From Halohasta salina (GTDB lineage Archaea > Halobacteriota > Halobacteria > Halobacteriales > Haloferacaceae): a stretch of DNA of 64,000 nucleotides. Shown piece by piece: positions 34,764 to 44,618 of this stretch. Made by a program: the position numbers and the translations under genes. Location: positions 1 through 64,000 of the forward strand of contig NZ_JAMZIE010000003.1 in the NCBI RefSeq assembly GCF_024178165.1, read 5' to 3'. The notes under the pieces were generated by a model, which worked only from the letters and a program-made list of their open reading frames with translations, had not been told where the DNA came from and did not search any database. Position 1 is the first letter of the stretch; each line of letters starts with the position of its first letter.

Positions 34764-34888
34764 GGCTAGGGTGGGTTAACCATTTGGATACCGACGAGGC
34801 AGGATCGCTCGTCGTGGGTCGGTTTGATCGAAGCGAACGGGAGGAGACTCGTCGCCGGATTGGTATCCGCTGGCGGTCGCGTATCGGT

Positions 34889-35183
34889 TCAGGTGAACAG
34901 CCGTTCGGAGAGCGGCGCGAGGCGTCGACGGACGGTGACGAACAGTCCAGAGACCACCAGAACCGCCAGCAGTCCTCGCCGGAGCGTGCCCGTAGTGACA
35001 GCGAGGGCCGGCAGTCCGACCGCCAGCGCGACCAGGAAGTCTTCGGGCGCGCCGGCATACCTGACGAGTCGACGCGGTCGGAGCCAACTGTGCCGCCGGC
35101 AAGCACAGCAGTATTCGACGGGGCGTCAGTGCTACATCTCCGGATGAGGAGGCATCAGGCAGTGGGATAGACTGGGGATTCAC
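34889..35183 (-). pseudogene. possible frameshifted small membrane protein with CxxC motif
   Basis: An open minus frame from 35125 to the TGA at 34889-34891 encodes a protein-like 78 residues: EYCCACRRHSWLRP with closely spaced cysteines, then two hydrophobic helices (FLVALAVGLPALAV and GLLAVLVVSGLFV) and a basic tail. It has no start codon. A second frame starting at ATG 35183 supplies a plausible N-terminus (PQSIPLPDASSSGDVALTP) and would join it by one frameshift near 35110-35125. So this may be a broken gene, a sequencing error or coincidence. Confidence 0.35.
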
Positions 35184-35227
35184 AGCCGCACAGGACGGTT
35201 CGGTCGACCGGTTGACTGTCGGTGAAC

Positions 35228-35554
35228 CTACAGCACGCGGAGCCGGTAGCCCTCGGCGGCCGTCTCGTCGGTCACCCGGTCGGCTTCGACGGCGGCGTCG
35301 AGGAGGTCGTCGACGAACGCTTTGGGTACCTCGACGCTGATGAAATCGGTGCCCTCACGGGCCGTGGTGAGGCGGGCCATCGTCCGGCTGGTACCGTCGT
35401 CGTTGTAGATACTGCCGACGCGCTCGCCGTCACGGCGAAAGCGGAGGGTCACGTCGGTCGGCTCGATCTCGTCGAAGCTCACTTCGAAGACCCGGTCGTC
35501 GCTCTCGATCCGGGCGAGCATGCGGCCGTCCTGTTCGGTGACGAGCTGTTTCAC
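35228..35554 (-). CDS. small haloarchaeal beta-rich protein of unknown function
   Basis: A 108-residue protein with alternating strands (ARIESDDRVFEVSFDEIEP, DVTLRFRRDGERVGSI) and a C-terminal helix. I recognise it only as a haloarchaeal conserved type. I chose the GTG at 35554 because a TATA box (minus-strand TTTATTCG at 35576-35583) lies about 26 bases upstream, fitting a leaderless transcript; an internal Met at 35518 is the alternative. Confidence 0.65.
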   Translation of the reverse strand: MKQLVTEQDGRMLARIESDDRVFEVSFDEIEPTDVTLRFRRDGERVGSIYNDDGTSRTMARLTTAREGTDFISVEVPKAFVDDLLDAAVEADRVTDETAAEGYRLRVL

Positions 35555-35575
35555 ACCGCGAGTAGGGGCTCGGAT

Positions 35576-35583
35576 CGAATAAA
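35576..35583 (-). promoter_or_regulatory. TATA box supporting the GTG start at 35554
   Basis: Minus strand TTTATTCG, centred about 26 bases before the GTG, the usual distance for leaderless haloarchaeal genes. Confidence 0.45.
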
Positions 35584-35763
35584 TCGGGCGGTGGTCACGT
35601 CCGGTGGAATGTCGACTTCTCGGTGTTCGGAGCACGCAGCCAACTTCAGGACGCTCCTGCAAAATTTAGTGCGTGAAGTCGGCACAGTACCGTCGGTTCT
35701 TTCAGGTTCCTCCTGCTGACTCAGTTGTGCAGTGTAGATGCATACTGAGCCCGTCAAACCAGT

Positions 35764-35991
35764 TTAACTTCGCATACAGTCAGATGACGTCTCTGGTCGC
35801 CGCTTCAGCAAGGCAATGCCAATACCTAGTCCGAAGAGTCCGAAGACCAGTGTTGTTACGGCTGCCAGCATCGGTGACGGGGTGAATTGAACCCCAAGAA
35901 CACCCCCGAATACGAGTGCGACACCGAACGGGATCTGCATCCGCAGCCATCCTCGAAAGTCCGCCACTGGGTCAGGATTCGGAACCTGCAT
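35764..35991 (-). CDS. small two-helix membrane protein
   Basis: A 75-residue protein with two hydrophobic segments (FGVALVFGGVLGVQF and AAVTTLVFGLFGLGIGIALL) and a basic C-terminus. No family is recognised. It lies in a somewhat less GC-rich stretch than its neighbours, between two minus-strand genes. The Met at 35991 is the only one giving a full first helix. Confidence 0.6.
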   Translation of the reverse strand: MQVPNPDPVADFRGWLRMQIPFGVALVFGGVLGVQFTPSPMLAAVTTLVFGLFGLGIGIALLKRRPETSSDCMRS

Positions 35992-36180
35992 TAGTTGTTG
36001 GTTTTTGAACCAGTATGATAAAGACTGAGGAGTGTCGCTGGGCAGTTTGGTTTCTGGACTAACCGCTCAGAGACTGGTTCGGACTCGATCAAAACTGCTG
36101 CTGTACACGCGGTCGCAGTCTCGCATATGAAAACAGATGTGAAAGTTCAACCGTCGACACACCGATCCACCGAGAGCCGC

Positions 36181-37302
36181 TTACAGGTCAGCGACGTCTT
36201 CGATGGCGTCGGTCAGTTCCTTGATCGACTCGACGTCGTGTTCGCCCATGTGACCGATGCGGAACGTCTTCTCGCCCAACTGCGAGCCGTAGCCGTTCGA
36301 GAAGACCATGTCGTACTCCTCGCTGACCTGCTCGATTGTCTCGGCGACGTCGATCCCCTGCGTATTTTCGATACAGGCGACCGTCTTCGACTCGTAGCCC
36401 TCCTCGGGGAACATGGCGAAGTGTTCTTCGGCCCAGTCCTGGACGTACTCGGCCATCTCCGTGTGGCGCTCGGCCCAGCCCTCGTGGGTTTCGTCGAGCA
36501 TGCGTTTCATCTGCTTGCGGTAGGCCAGCATGATCGGGATCGCGGGCGTCGAGTGGGTCTGGCCCTTCCGGTCGTAGTAGTCGAGACAGCGCTGGAAGCC
36601 GCCGTACCACGACGCCTCGTCCTTTTCGAGCTCTCGCTCGTAGGCCTCGTCGCTGACGACACAGATCGCGAGTCCCGGCGGCATCGCGAAGGCCTTCTGT
36701 GAGGAGGCGAAGATCACGTCGATCCCGTGTTCGTCGATGTCGACGTAGTCGCCGCCGAGACACGACACCGCGTCGACGACAAAGTAGGTGTCGGGGTACT
36801 CGTCGACGACGTCGCCGATCTCCTCGACGGGGTTGCGGACGCCGGTCGAACTCTCGTTCATGACCGTCGCGACCACGTCGTAGTGTTTGTCGCTGTTCTC
36901 TAGTTCCTCACGGATGTCTTCGGGTTTGATCGCCTCGCCCCACTCGTATTCGAGCCGGTCGACGTTCTTGCCGAGCCGCTCGGCGACGTTGGCGTGGCGC
37001 TCGCTGAAGCTCCCGCAGGTCGGCACGAGGATGTTCTCGTCGACGAGGTTGAGCGTCGACGATTCCCAGAACTCGGTGCCCGAGCCCGTGAGGATGATGA
37101 CCTCGTTGTCGGTGCCGAGGAACTCCTTGGTGTCCTCGACGATCGTGGTGTAGAGGTCGGTCATCCGGTCCATCCGGTGGCCGAACATCGGCTGGGCCAT
37201 CTCCTCGATGACGTCCTCCCGTACTTCGGTCGGACCGGGGATGTACAGCGTCTTGTCGGGGTAGTCGTCGGTATACTCCTGTTTCTTGGTCACGAAATCC
37301 AC
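36181..37302 (-). CDS. class V PLP aminotransferase (alanine-glyoxylate/serine-pyruvate type)
   Basis: A 373-residue fold-type I aminotransferase. Lys203 in SSQKAFAMPPG is the PLP lysine and DAVSCLGG near 178-185 carries the PLP Asp. The N-terminus has the family GPTEVRE motif. Members transaminate serine, alanine, glyoxylate or phosphonates; the sequence does not decide which. Its promoter side faces trpB, which is transcribed in the same direction 90 bases upstream. Confidence 0.87.
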   Translation of the reverse strand: MDFVTKKQEYTDDYPDKTLYIPGPTEVREDVIEEMAQPMFGHRMDRMTDLYTTIVEDTKEFLGTDNEVIILTGSGTEFWESSTLNLVDENILVPTCGSFSERHANVAERLGKNVDRLEYEWGEAIKPEDIREELENSDKHYDVVATVMNESSTGVRNPVEEIGDVVDEYPDTYFVVDAVSCLGGDYVDIDEHGIDVIFASSQKAFAMPPGLAICVVSDEAYERELEKDEASWYGGFQRCLDYYDRKGQTHSTPAIPIMLAYRKQMKRMLDETHEGWAERHTEMAEYVQDWAEEHFAMFPEEGYESKTVACIENTQGIDVAETIEQVSEEYDMVFSNGYGSQLGEKTFRIGHMGEHDVESIKELTDAIEDVADL

Positions 37303-37391
37303 CTTCTGGCTGTTTTTGGGCAGCGAGAGGCTATGGTAGTTTTGATACTGGTCTGGCGTCGACCGGGAGCGATCACCGCCACTGTCGACCG

Positions 37392-38546
37392 TTAGGAGAG
37401 GTCGAAGTGCTCGGCGGCCGTCTGCATGTCCTTGTCCCCCCGTCCACAGAGATTGACGAGGATGGTGTCGTGGCGGTCTTCTTGGGCCAGTTTCTTCGCC
37501 AGTGCGATGGCGTGACTCGGCTCCAGTGCGGGAATGATCCCCTCGGCCTGACTCAGTTCCTGGAACGCATCCAGTGCCTCGTCGTCGGTGATCGCGTGGT
37601 ACTCCGCCCGGCCGAGCGACTGGAGGGCGGCGTGTTCCGGCCCCACAGCAGGATAATCGAGGCCCGCCGAGACCGAATGGTTCTCGGTGTCGTCGTCGAT
37701 GACCTTCGTTTTCATCCCCTGGAAGATCTGGGGCTCCTCCTGTTTGGATTTCGACAGCGGCGCGGAGTGGTGGGAGTCGTCGGTGCCGCCGGGTTCCGCG
37801 CCGTAGAGCGCCACGTCGTCATCCAAGAAGGCGCTGAACAGCCCGATGGCGTTCGAGCCGCCGCCAACACAGGCGACACACGCGTCGGGCAGTTCGCCGT
37901 GGAGCTCCTGAATCTGCTCGCGAGCCTCTTTCCCGATCACCGACTGGAACTCCCGGACCATCCGCGGGAAGGGGTCGGGGCCGACAGCGCTGCCCACGAG
38001 ATAGTGGGTCTCCTCCATGTTCTGGGCGAAATCTTCGAGGGCGGCGTCGACGGCCTCGGCGAGGCCCTTGTTCCCGCGGGTGACGGGTTCGACCTCCGCG
38101 CCCATCAGGCGCATCCGGAAGACGTTCATCTCCTGTCGACCGATGTCCTTGGTCCCCATGTAGACGGTCACGGGCATGTCGAGCAGCGCGCCGACCATCG
38201 CGGTCGCGGTGCCGTGCTGGCCCGCGCCGGTCTCGGCGATCAGCCGCTCCTTCCCGGCGTGTTTGGCCAACAACGCCTGCCCGAGGGCGTTGTTCAGCTT
38301 GTGGGCCCCGCCGTGGAGCAGGTCCTCGTGTTTGAAGTAAATGTCCGCACCGTAGATTTCGGACAGTGTTTCGGCGTAGAAGACGGGGGTCGGTCGACCG
38401 CCGTAATGTTTCAGATAGTACTGGAACTCCTCCTGGAACTCCTCGGTCGGCACGACCGAATCGAAGGCCTCCGCGAGTTGGGCGAGCGGCTCCTCTAGTG
38501 CTTCGGGAACGTGACGACCACCGAATTCTTCAAATTCACCGGACAT
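37392..38546 (-). CDS. trpB: tryptophan synthase beta chain
   Basis: A 384-residue PLP enzyme that condenses indole and serine. Lys83 (GGAHKLNN) binds PLP, Glu105 in AETGAGQHG is the catalytic acid, and GGGSNAIG plus SAGLDYPAVGPEHA are intact. It has no trpA or trpC neighbour, unlike the trpCBA arrangement of many haloarchaea, so it may be a second TrpB or a lone locus. A promoter with an inverted repeat lies just upstream. Confidence 0.93.
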   Translation of the reverse strand: MSGEFEEFGGRHVPEALEEPLAQLAEAFDSVVPTEEFQEEFQYYLKHYGGRPTPVFYAETLSEIYGADIYFKHEDLLHGGAHKLNNALGQALLAKHAGKERLIAETGAGQHGTATAMVGALLDMPVTVYMGTKDIGRQEMNVFRMRLMGAEVEPVTRGNKGLAEAVDAALEDFAQNMEETHYLVGSAVGPDPFPRMVREFQSVIGKEAREQIQELHGELPDACVACVGGGSNAIGLFSAFLDDDVALYGAEPGGTDDSHHSAPLSKSKQEEPQIFQGMKTKVIDDDTENHSVSAGLDYPAVGPEHAALQSLGRAEYHAITDDEALDAFQELSQAEGIIPALEPSHAIALAKKLAQEDRHDTILVNLCGRGDKDMQTAAEHFDLS

Positions 38547-38566
38547 GGAACAAAGACGGGTGGGTG

Positions 38567-38574
38567 TAAATATA
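38567..38574 (-). promoter_or_regulatory. TATA box of trpB
   Basis: The minus strand reads TATATTTA, 21-28 bases before the ATG at 38546, fitting a leaderless message. Confidence 0.5.
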
Positions 38575-38595
38575 GCTTTTATTATTATCAGCTAT
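38572..38595 (-). promoter_or_regulatory. inverted repeat over the trpB promoter
   Basis: ATAGCT (38572-38577) and AGCTAT (38590-38595) form 6-bp arms around a 12-base AT-rich centre, overlapping the TATA box and the region just upstream. It is a candidate operator for tryptophan-responsive control. Confidence 0.4.
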
Positions 38596-38680
38596 GAAGG
38601 ATCGAGAGTCGATTGAGAGGGAGCGGCAGAATCGAGAGCCGACGGAGCGAATCGGGACGATCGACCGACTGTTCACCCGC

Positions 38681-38953
38681 TCAGAGGAACTGGAGGGGGA
38701 CGACGGCGATGTAGGCGAGAACGCCGACGACGACCGCCCAGAACGCCACGTCACGGCGGCGGAACAGGTCGAACTCCTCGTAACACCCCGCGTTGAGGGT
38801 CCGGACGGCAAGACCGGTGATCACGAGCCCGCTCCCGAAAAAGACCGAGAGCTGTGGCTCGAAGCCGGCCAGCGAGGCGAGCCCGACGGCTTGGCCGATC
38901 GTGGCCAACCCGAACAGCCCGACGAGGTAGACGGCGAGTTTCGCACGATCCAC
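38681..38953 (-). CDS. small three-helix membrane protein
   Basis: A 90-residue protein with three hydrophobic segments (about 6-30, 37-53 and 68-88) separated by short polar loops (a CYEEFDLFRRRD loop). Typical of small haloarchaeal membrane proteins of unknown role. It is divergent from hel308 and about 130 bases upstream of trpB on the same strand. Confidence 0.7.
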   Translation of the reverse strand: MDRAKLAVYLVGLFGLATIGQAVGLASLAGFEPQLSVFFGSGLVITGLAVRTLNAGCYEEFDLFRRRDVAFWAVVVGVLAYIAVVPLQFL

Positions 38954-39020
38954 ACCCGAGTGTCAAATTAGAATAATATAGTATTTTCCATTACGTTCTG
39001 GGATGGTCGGGGTCCGGAAA

Positions 39021-39026
39021 TTTAAA
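39021..39026 (+). promoter_or_regulatory. TATA-like element of hel308
   Basis: TTTAAA, 26-31 bases before the ATG at 39052. Confidence 0.45.
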
Positions 39027-39051
39027 CCCCGACAGCGGTCAAGGGGAGCCA

Positions 39052-41502
39052 ATGAAGCCAGCCGAGATCCCCGGACTGCCGCCGGGGGTCGACGACCAAC
39101 TCGCGGGCGAGGGGATCGAGGAGCTGTATCCGCCGCAGGCCGAGGCCGTCGACGCGGGCCTCACCGAGGGCCAGAGCCTTGTCGCCTCGGTGCCGACCGC
39201 CAGCGGCAAGACCCTGATCGCCGAGCTCGCGATGCTGTCGGCCATCGAACGCGGCGGCAAGGCCCTCTACATCGTCCCACTGCGGGCGCTCGCCAGCGAG
39301 AAGAAAACCGAGTTCAAGCGCTGGGAAGACCACGGGATCTCCGTGGGAGTCTCGACCGGCAACTACGACTCCAGCGAGGAATGGCTGGCGAGCCGGGATA
39401 TCATCGTGGCAACGAGCGAGAAGGTCGACTCCCTCGTGCGGAACAACGCGGGGTGGATCGACCAACTCTCCTGCGTTGTTGCTGACGAAGTCCACCTCGT
39501 CGACGACCGGAACCGCGGCCCGACGCTCGAAGTCACCCTCGCCAAACTCCGGCGCATTAATCCGGGGCTGCAGGTCGTGGCGCTGTCGGCGACCGTGGGA
39601 AACGCCGACGAAGTCGCCGACTGGCTCGATGCCGAACTCGTCCACTCGGAGTGGCGACCCATCGACCTCCGGATGGGAGTGCATTTCGGCAACGCGATCA
39701 ACTTCGACGATGGCAGCCAGCGCGAGGTCCCCGTCGAGGGGAGCCAGCGACAGACCGAGGCGCTGGTCGACGATACCCTCGACGAAGGTGGGTCGACGCT
39801 CGTCTTCGTCAACTCCCGGCGGAACGCCGAATCGGCCGCGAAACGGCAGGGCGGGGTTGTGGGGCGTCGACTCGATACCGACGAGAAAGCGGAACTCCGA
39901 GAGTTGGCCGAGGAAATCCGCAATGTCTCGGACACCGAAACGAGCGACGATTTGGCCGACTGCGTCGAGAACGGCGCGGCGTTCCATCACGCCGGACTGG
40001 CCAGCGAGCACCGAAGCCTCGTCGAGGACGCCTTTCGGGACCGCCTGCTGAAGGTGATCTGTGCGACGCCGACGCTCGCGGCTGGGGTGAACACGCCCAG
40101 CAGGCGGGTCATCGTCCGAGACTGGCGGCGTTACGACGGCGAGTTCGGCGGGATGAAACCCCTCGACGTCCTCGAAATCCACCAGATGTGTGGGCGCGCG
40201 GGCAGGCCGGGCCTCGACCCCTACGGCGAGGCCGTCCTACTGGCGAAGGACGCCGACACGATGGACGAACTCTTCGAGCGCTACATCTGGGCCGACCCCG
40301 AGGCCGTGCGGTCGAAGCTGGCTGCCGAGCCCGCCCTGCGGACCCACTTACTGGCGACGATTTCCTCGCGGTTTGCCAACAGCCGCGAGGGACTACTCGA
40401 ATTTCTGGAGGCGACGCTGTACGCCACCCAGACCGGCGACGACGGGCGGTTGGAGAGCGTGACCGACTCGGTGCTGGCATATCTGGAGGCCAACGAGTTC
40501 ATCGAGCGCGAGGACGGCACGATCCGGGCGACAAACATCGGCCACACGGTCTCGCGGCTCTACCTCGATCCGATGAGCGCCGCCGAGATCATCGACGGCC
40601 TGCGGTACGCCGAGGAGAATCGTGGCGAGGCATCGACGTCGACCGGCGGAAGCCAGCGCGAGCGACCCGCCGCCGATACAGCTGACGACGCGGCAGGAGC
40701 ATCCGGTGGCTTCGTCTCGGCGAGCGACCTTCGGGATGGAGACGAAACGGAGGGCGATGGTGAGTCGACTGGTGACGCCGATACGGAAAGCCGAGAGCCT
40801 GCACGACCGAGCCCACTCGGGCTCTACCACCTCGTAAGCCGGACGCCGGATATGTACGAGCTCTACCTGAAATCGGGGGATCGGGAGACCTACACCGAAC
40901 TCTGTTACGAGCACGAATCGGAGTTTTTGGGCCGTGTGCCGTCCGAATACGAGGACGTGGCCTTCGAGGACTGGCTGGCGGCGCTCAAGACGGCCAAGCT
41001 GCTCGACGACTGGGCCAGCGAGGTCGACGAGGATCGGATCACCGAACGGTACGGCGTCGGACCGGGCGACATCCGCGGCAAAGTCGAGACCGCCGAGTGG
41101 TTACTGGGCGCGGCCGAGCAGTTGGCCGGAACGCTGGAACTGTCCTCGACGGTCGCCGTCCGGGAGGCGAAAAAGCGGATCGAGTACGGGGTCCGCGAAG
41201 AGTTGATCGACCTCGCAGGGGTACGGAACGTCGGCCGCAAGCGCGCCCGGCGGCTGTTCGAGGCCGGGATCGAGAGCCGGGCGGACCTGCGGGAAGCCGA
41301 CAAGGGGGTCGTGTTGGGGGCGCTCCGGGGTCGACAGAAGACCGCCGAGACGATCCTCGAAAACGTCGGTCGGGAGGATCCCTCGCTGGAAGCGGTCGAA
41401 GCGGTCGAAACCGACACCGCGGCAGTTGCGCGCGAGGGCGACGACCGGACTGAATCGGACAGCGAAACCGACGCCGACCAGTCGAGTCTGGGTGATTTCT
41501 GA
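39052..41502 (+). CDS. hel308: ATP-dependent DNA helicase Hel308
   Basis: An 816-residue Ski2-like superfamily 2 helicase acting at stalled forks. Walker A TASGKT is at 49-54, DEVH at 145-148, motif III LSATVGN near 183, and motif [12 protein letters not shown] near 380. A low-complexity acidic insert (about 524-587) splits the winged-helix/ratchet part, and a HhH region ([19 protein letters not shown]) lies near the C-terminus. It overlaps the KEOPS subunit gene by one base. Confidence 0.95.
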   Translation: MKPAEIPGLPPGVDDQLAGEGIEELYPPQAEAVDAGLTEGQSLVASVPTASGKTLIAELAMLSAIERGGKALYIVPLRALASEKKTEFKRWEDHGISVGVSTGNYDSSEEWLASRDIIVATSEKVDSLVRNNAGWIDQLSCVVADEVHLVDDRNRGPTLEVTLAKLRRINPGLQVVALSATVGNADEVADWLDAELVHSEWRPIDLRMGVHFGNAINFDDGSQREVPVEGSQRQTEALVDDTLDEGGSTLVFVNSRRNAESAAKRQGGVVGRRLDTDEKAELRELAEEIRNVSDTETSDDLADCVENGAAFHHAGLASEHRSLVEDAFRDRLLKVICATPTLAAGVNTPSRRVIVRDWRRYDGEFGGMKPLDVLEIHQMCGRAGRPGLDPYGEAVLLAKDADTMDELFERYIWADPEAVRSKLAAEPALRTHLLATISSRFANSREGLLEFLEATLYATQTGDDGRLESVTDSVLAYLEANEFIEREDGTIRATNIGHTVSRLYLDPMSAAEIIDGLRYAEENRGEASTSTGGSQRERPAADTADDAAGASGGFVSASDLRDGDETEGDGESTGDADTESREPARPSPLGLYHLVSRTPDMYELYLKSGDRETYTELCYEHESEFLGRVPSEYEDVAFEDWLAALKTAKLLDDWASEVDEDRITERYGVGPGDIRGKVETAEWLLGAAEQLAGTLELSSTVAVREAKKRIEYGVREELIDLAGVRNVGRKRARRLFEAGIESRADLREADKGVVLGALRGRQKTAETILENVGREDPSLEAVEAVETDTAAVAREGDDRTESDSETDADQSSLGDF

Positions 41503-41990
41503 TGGCACTCATCGACGGACACGCCGAGATAGACGATCTGGATGAGTTCGTGACCGAAATTGGTCGGATCGGCGACGAAACGGGGTCGACGGTCCAGTTG
41601 TTCGACGCCGACTACGTTGCCGGAGAGCGGCACCTCCGGCGGGCCGTCGAGATGGCGAATCGAGCCGTCGACCGCGGGTCGGCGATCGCCCGCGATCCGG
41701 CAGTGGAGGTGTTGCTGTATGCGGCCGGCCGACGGCAGATCAATCGGGCACTCGAAACCGGGGTCGGCGAGGAATCCCAAGCGGTCGTTGCCGTCGTGGA
41801 CGGCGGCGACGAGGCCGCAGCGGTCGCGGCCGTCGAGGCGTTGCTGTCGTCGACCGACCCCGTCCAATGGGGCGACAGAGAGACACTAACGGAGTTTTTC
41901 GATATCGGGGATGCGGAGTTAGCTGTCGTCGACGGCGACCTCGAATCGGTCGTCCTCGAACGGGTCGCACTGCTGGCGGTCGAAGGGTAG
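41502..41990 (+). CDS. cgi121: KEOPS complex subunit Cgi121
   Basis: A 162-residue protein of the Cgi121/TPRKB family, the tRNA-recruiting subunit of KEOPS, which makes t6A37 in ANN-decoding tRNAs. Support comes from the EVLLYAAGRRQINRALETG motif (about 67-85) and the family size. Coupling with hel308 (TGATG) is a known haloarchaeal arrangement. No other KEOPS gene is here. Confidence 0.88.
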   Translation: MALIDGHAEIDDLDEFVTEIGRIGDETGSTVQLFDADYVAGERHLRRAVEMANRAVDRGSAIARDPAVEVLLYAAGRRQINRALETGVGEESQAVVAVVDGGDEAAAVAAVEALLSSTDPVQWGDRETLTEFFDIGDAELAVVDGDLESVVLERVALLAVEG

Positions 41991-42008
41991 CGCCGGCGAG
42001 CGTATATC

Positions 42009-42031
42009 GAACCCCCCTGTTTCGGCTGGAG
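42009..42031 (-). promoter_or_regulatory. ORB-like element between cgi121 and tRNA-Gln
   Basis: The minus strand reads CTCCAGCCGAAACAGGGGGG and on to TTC, sharing the CCAnnCGAAAC and G-run pattern of origin recognition boxes. It lies 30 bases downstream of the tRNA gene in the direction of tRNA transcription. Confidence 0.4.
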
Positions 42032-42061
42032 AGCTGTTGGAGGTTGTGAACGAGAGAGAAT

Positions 42062-42133
42062 AGTTCCACCAGGATTCGAACCTGGGTCGTTGCCCCCAGA
42101 AGGCAACAGGATTGGCCACTACCCCATGGAACT
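42062..42133 (-). tRNA. tRNA-Gln (CTG anticodon)
   Basis: 72 bases folding into a full cloverleaf on the minus strand: acceptor AGTTCCA/TGGAACT (7 bp), D arm with GTAGTGG, anticodon stem TTGCC/GGCAA with loop TTCTGGG giving anticodon CTG, and T arm CCAGG-TTCGAAT-CCTGG. No CCA is encoded and there is no intron. Confidence 0.95.
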
Positions 42134-42271
42134 GTGCGCATCCGGTAGAAGCAGGTGAGTTTACAAAACCGTGTCGGTTCGGCAGTCGACTGTGTCGACG
42201 ACCCACGGGTCGGGTCAACAGGCGAGCGCCGAATCAGCACCTATTAGGTCGCAAGCGAGCCACTCGCCTGT

Positions 42272-42862
42272 ATGTACATCGGCCGCTTCATCGTCGTCGG
42301 ACCGGGACTCGGAGCCTACCGCGTCTCCTCCCGGTCGTTTCCGAACCGACAGATCACCGACCGTGAGGGCACCCTGACCGTCGGCCCAACCGAAGACGCT
42401 CCCGAGACCGACAACCCATACGTCTCGTACAACTGCGTGCGAACGGTCGACGGCCCGGCCACGGAGGGCGAAGTCGCCGTCGTCGGCAACGGCTCCCACG
42501 TCGACCCCGTCGCCGAGAAACTCGAACTGGGCTACCCGCCGCGGGACGCGCTGGCCGCGAGCCTGCTCACACTCGACTACGAGAAGGACGACTACAACAC
42601 CCCCCGGATCGCAGGCGTCGTCGCCGCAGAGGAGGCCTACATCGGTACCGTGCGCCACGACACGCTGCTCGTCAAAGCGGTCGACGAACCGACCCTCGTG
42701 GCGACCTACGAGGAAAACAGCCCCACGGCCTACGATCTCGACGCCGCAACGGCCGCCGACGCCGCGGCGGAACTCTACGAGGCAGCGTACGAACACGCGG
42801 TCTGTGCAGCCGGTGTCGAAGTCGACGACGGCGCGACGTACGCTATCGAAAACGGCGAGTAG
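42272..42862 (+). CDS. purO: archaeal IMP cyclohydrolase PurO
   Basis: A 196-residue enzyme that closes the purine ring (FAICAR to IMP) in archaea lacking the PurH cyclohydrolase. The N-terminus [18 protein letters not shown] near 20-26 and YNCVRTV near 52 are family hallmarks. It is monocistronic between tRNA-Gln and a convergent nucleoside-phosphorylase-like gene. Confidence 0.92.
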   Translation: MYIGRFIVVGPGLGAYRVSSRSFPNRQITDREGTLTVGPTEDAPETDNPYVSYNCVRTVDGPATEGEVAVVGNGSHVDPVAEKLELGYPPRDALAASLLTLDYEKDDYNTPRIAGVVAAEEAYIGTVRHDTLLVKAVDEPTLVATYEENSPTAYDLDAATAADAAAELYEAAYEHAVCAAGVEVDDGATYAIENGE

Positions 42863-42910
42863 TCGGCAGTAGTCGTCGCATAACCGGGAGTAGTCAGCAC
42901 CTAATCGGGA

Positions 42911-43765
42911 TCAGTCGACGAATTCGTCGACGACTGCCTGTCCGACGCGAACGGCGTTTTCGATGCCGAGATCGAAAACGTCGGCCTCGATGCTTGTGGC
43001 TGGATCGCCGCCCGCCGGTTCGCGGTCGAAGTTGGCTGCTGCGCGGATACTGAGATACTGATCGAGCAGGTCGAACCGGTCGAGCGCCGTGGCGGTGCCG
43101 GCGTCCTCCATTTGGGTGGTTGCGTAGTCGTCGATGCCATAGGAGTCACAGAGCGCGTCGACCTGTTGTGCCGTCGTCTCGCCGTGATACACTTCGTCAC
43201 CACAGACAGTCGGACCGACGTCGACTGCGGGGGTGCGGGAGTCGTCGTACCGCTGGCGGATTTCTGTTGCCCGGTCGCTATCGGCTAGCTGTACGTCGCT
43301 GGCGGCCGCCAGCGCGCGGTCGACGAGCGACTCATCGAGGTGCCAGAGGTAGTCGTCGGCGAGCCACTGCATCCGGCCCGTCGTCTCGCCGATCCGGAGT
43401 TTGATGTCCCAGTCGACCACGCGGTCGGCGACGAACACCGAGCCGAGCGTGCCCGCAGCGGGCCGACAGCCGGCGATGCCGACCGAGAGGATCGTGGCAT
43501 CGCCGAGGTCGACCGCTTGACCCGCGGCGAGCGCACTGACGGTCGTGGCCGCGGCGGCCTTCCCGATGCCGGTCGGCGCAACCGCGAGGCCGGAGTTAGT
43601 CGCGTAGTACAGGGGATAAGGGAGGCCCGCGAGGGCGAGTTCGCGGTCGAAATCGTACCGGTCGAGCCACGGGTCGACCTCGCTGGCGTCGCCGGTGTAC
43701 TCCGCGTCGGTAAAGGCCGGAAGTACGACGGCTTCGGGGGCGACGGTTGCAGGGGAGTGCGTCAT
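42911..43765 (-). CDS. purine nucleoside permease/phosphorylase-like protein (NUP family)
   Basis: A 284-residue soluble protein resembling the NUP family, whose fold is that of nucleoside phosphorylases: NSGLAVAPTGIGKAAAATTVSAL near 57-79, SVGIAGCRPAAGTLGSV, and TTQMEDAGTATALDRFDLL near 210-228. No membrane helix or signal peptide is seen, so transport is unlikely; nucleoside phosphorolysis or salvage is more plausible. It is convergent with purO. Confidence 0.78.
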   Translation of the reverse strand: MTHSPATVAPEAVVLPAFTDAEYTGDASEVDPWLDRYDFDRELALAGLPYPLYYATNSGLAVAPTGIGKAAAATTVSALAAGQAVDLGDATILSVGIAGCRPAAGTLGSVFVADRVVDWDIKLRIGETTGRMQWLADDYLWHLDESLVDRALAAASDVQLADSDRATEIRQRYDDSRTPAVDVGPTVCGDEVYHGETTAQQVDALCDSYGIDDYATTQMEDAGTATALDRFDLLDQYLSIRAAANFDREPAGGDPATSIEADVFDLGIENAVRVGQAVVDEFVD

Positions 43766-43879
43766 ACCGACCGGTCAGTGCGGGTGACAAAGAGCGTGGG
43801 GGTCGGAGGGCGGAGGTCTGCGGGGCGGTCCAAGGGTCACGGACCCAACGAATTTCCGACGCTCGACCATACGGGGAGT

Positions 43880-44554
43880 ATGCGCTTCGGCGTCATCTCG
43901 GATATTCACGGGAATCTGCCGGCTCTCGAAGCCGTGTGTGAAGCCATGCCGCCGGTCGACCGCGTACTGTGTCCGGGCGACGTGGTTGGGTACAACCCGT
44001 GGCCCGCGGCGTGTGTCGACCGGCTGCGGGAGTTGGGCGCGGTGACCGTCCGGGGGAACCACGACCGGGCGGTCGCCTTCGACGGCGGCCGGGGGTTCAA
44101 CGCGATGGCGAAAGCCGGGGTTCGGTACGCCCGCGAGCAGTTGGGCGAGGCCGACGTCGAATGGCTCCGGTCGCTGCCAACCGAGCAGTTCGTCGCCGAC
44201 GGGCGGGTCCACGTGGTCCACGGCCACCCGGAGGACCCCGACCGCTACACCTACCCGCGGGAGTTCGCGGCGTCGATGCTCGGCGACGGTGTCGACGTGC
44301 TGCTGCTTGGCCACACTCATGTTCAGGGCGTTCGGCGGTTCGACGACGGTGTCGTCTGTAATCCGGGAAGCGTCGGCCAGCCGCGGGACGGCGACCCGAA
44401 AGCGGCCTTCGCGGTGCTGGATCTCGACGAAAACGAGGGGACGGCGACCGTCGAAACCCATCGAGTCAGTTACGACGTCGACCGCGTGGTCGAGGCCGTC
44501 GACGAGGCGGGGCTCCCCCGAGAGATCGGCACCCGATTGCGGTCGGGGAGGTGA
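43880..44554 (+). CDS. metallophosphoesterase (YfcE/MJ0936-like)
   Basis: A 224-residue calcineurin-like phosphoesterase. Metal motifs are complete: SDIHGN at 7-12, PGDVVG near 33, GNHDRA near 57, HVVHGHPED near 107, and LLLGHTHV near 143. Family members hydrolyse phosphodiesters such as bis-pNPP; the biological substrate is not known. The Met at 43880 was preferred to upstream ones because motif I begins seven residues later. Confidence 0.88.
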   Translation: MRFGVISDIHGNLPALEAVCEAMPPVDRVLCPGDVVGYNPWPAACVDRLRELGAVTVRGNHDRAVAFDGGRGFNAMAKAGVRYAREQLGEADVEWLRSLPTEQFVADGRVHVVHGHPEDPDRYTYPREFAASMLGDGVDVLLLGHTHVQGVRRFDDGVVCNPGSVGQPRDGDPKAAFAVLDLDENEGTATVETHRVSYDVDRVVEAVDEAGLPREIGTRLRSGR

Positions 44555-44618
44555 TCACGCGCCTGCGGTCGAGGGAAATGACACACAGATTTATCAGATT
44601 ACAGTTACTGGTGGAACT

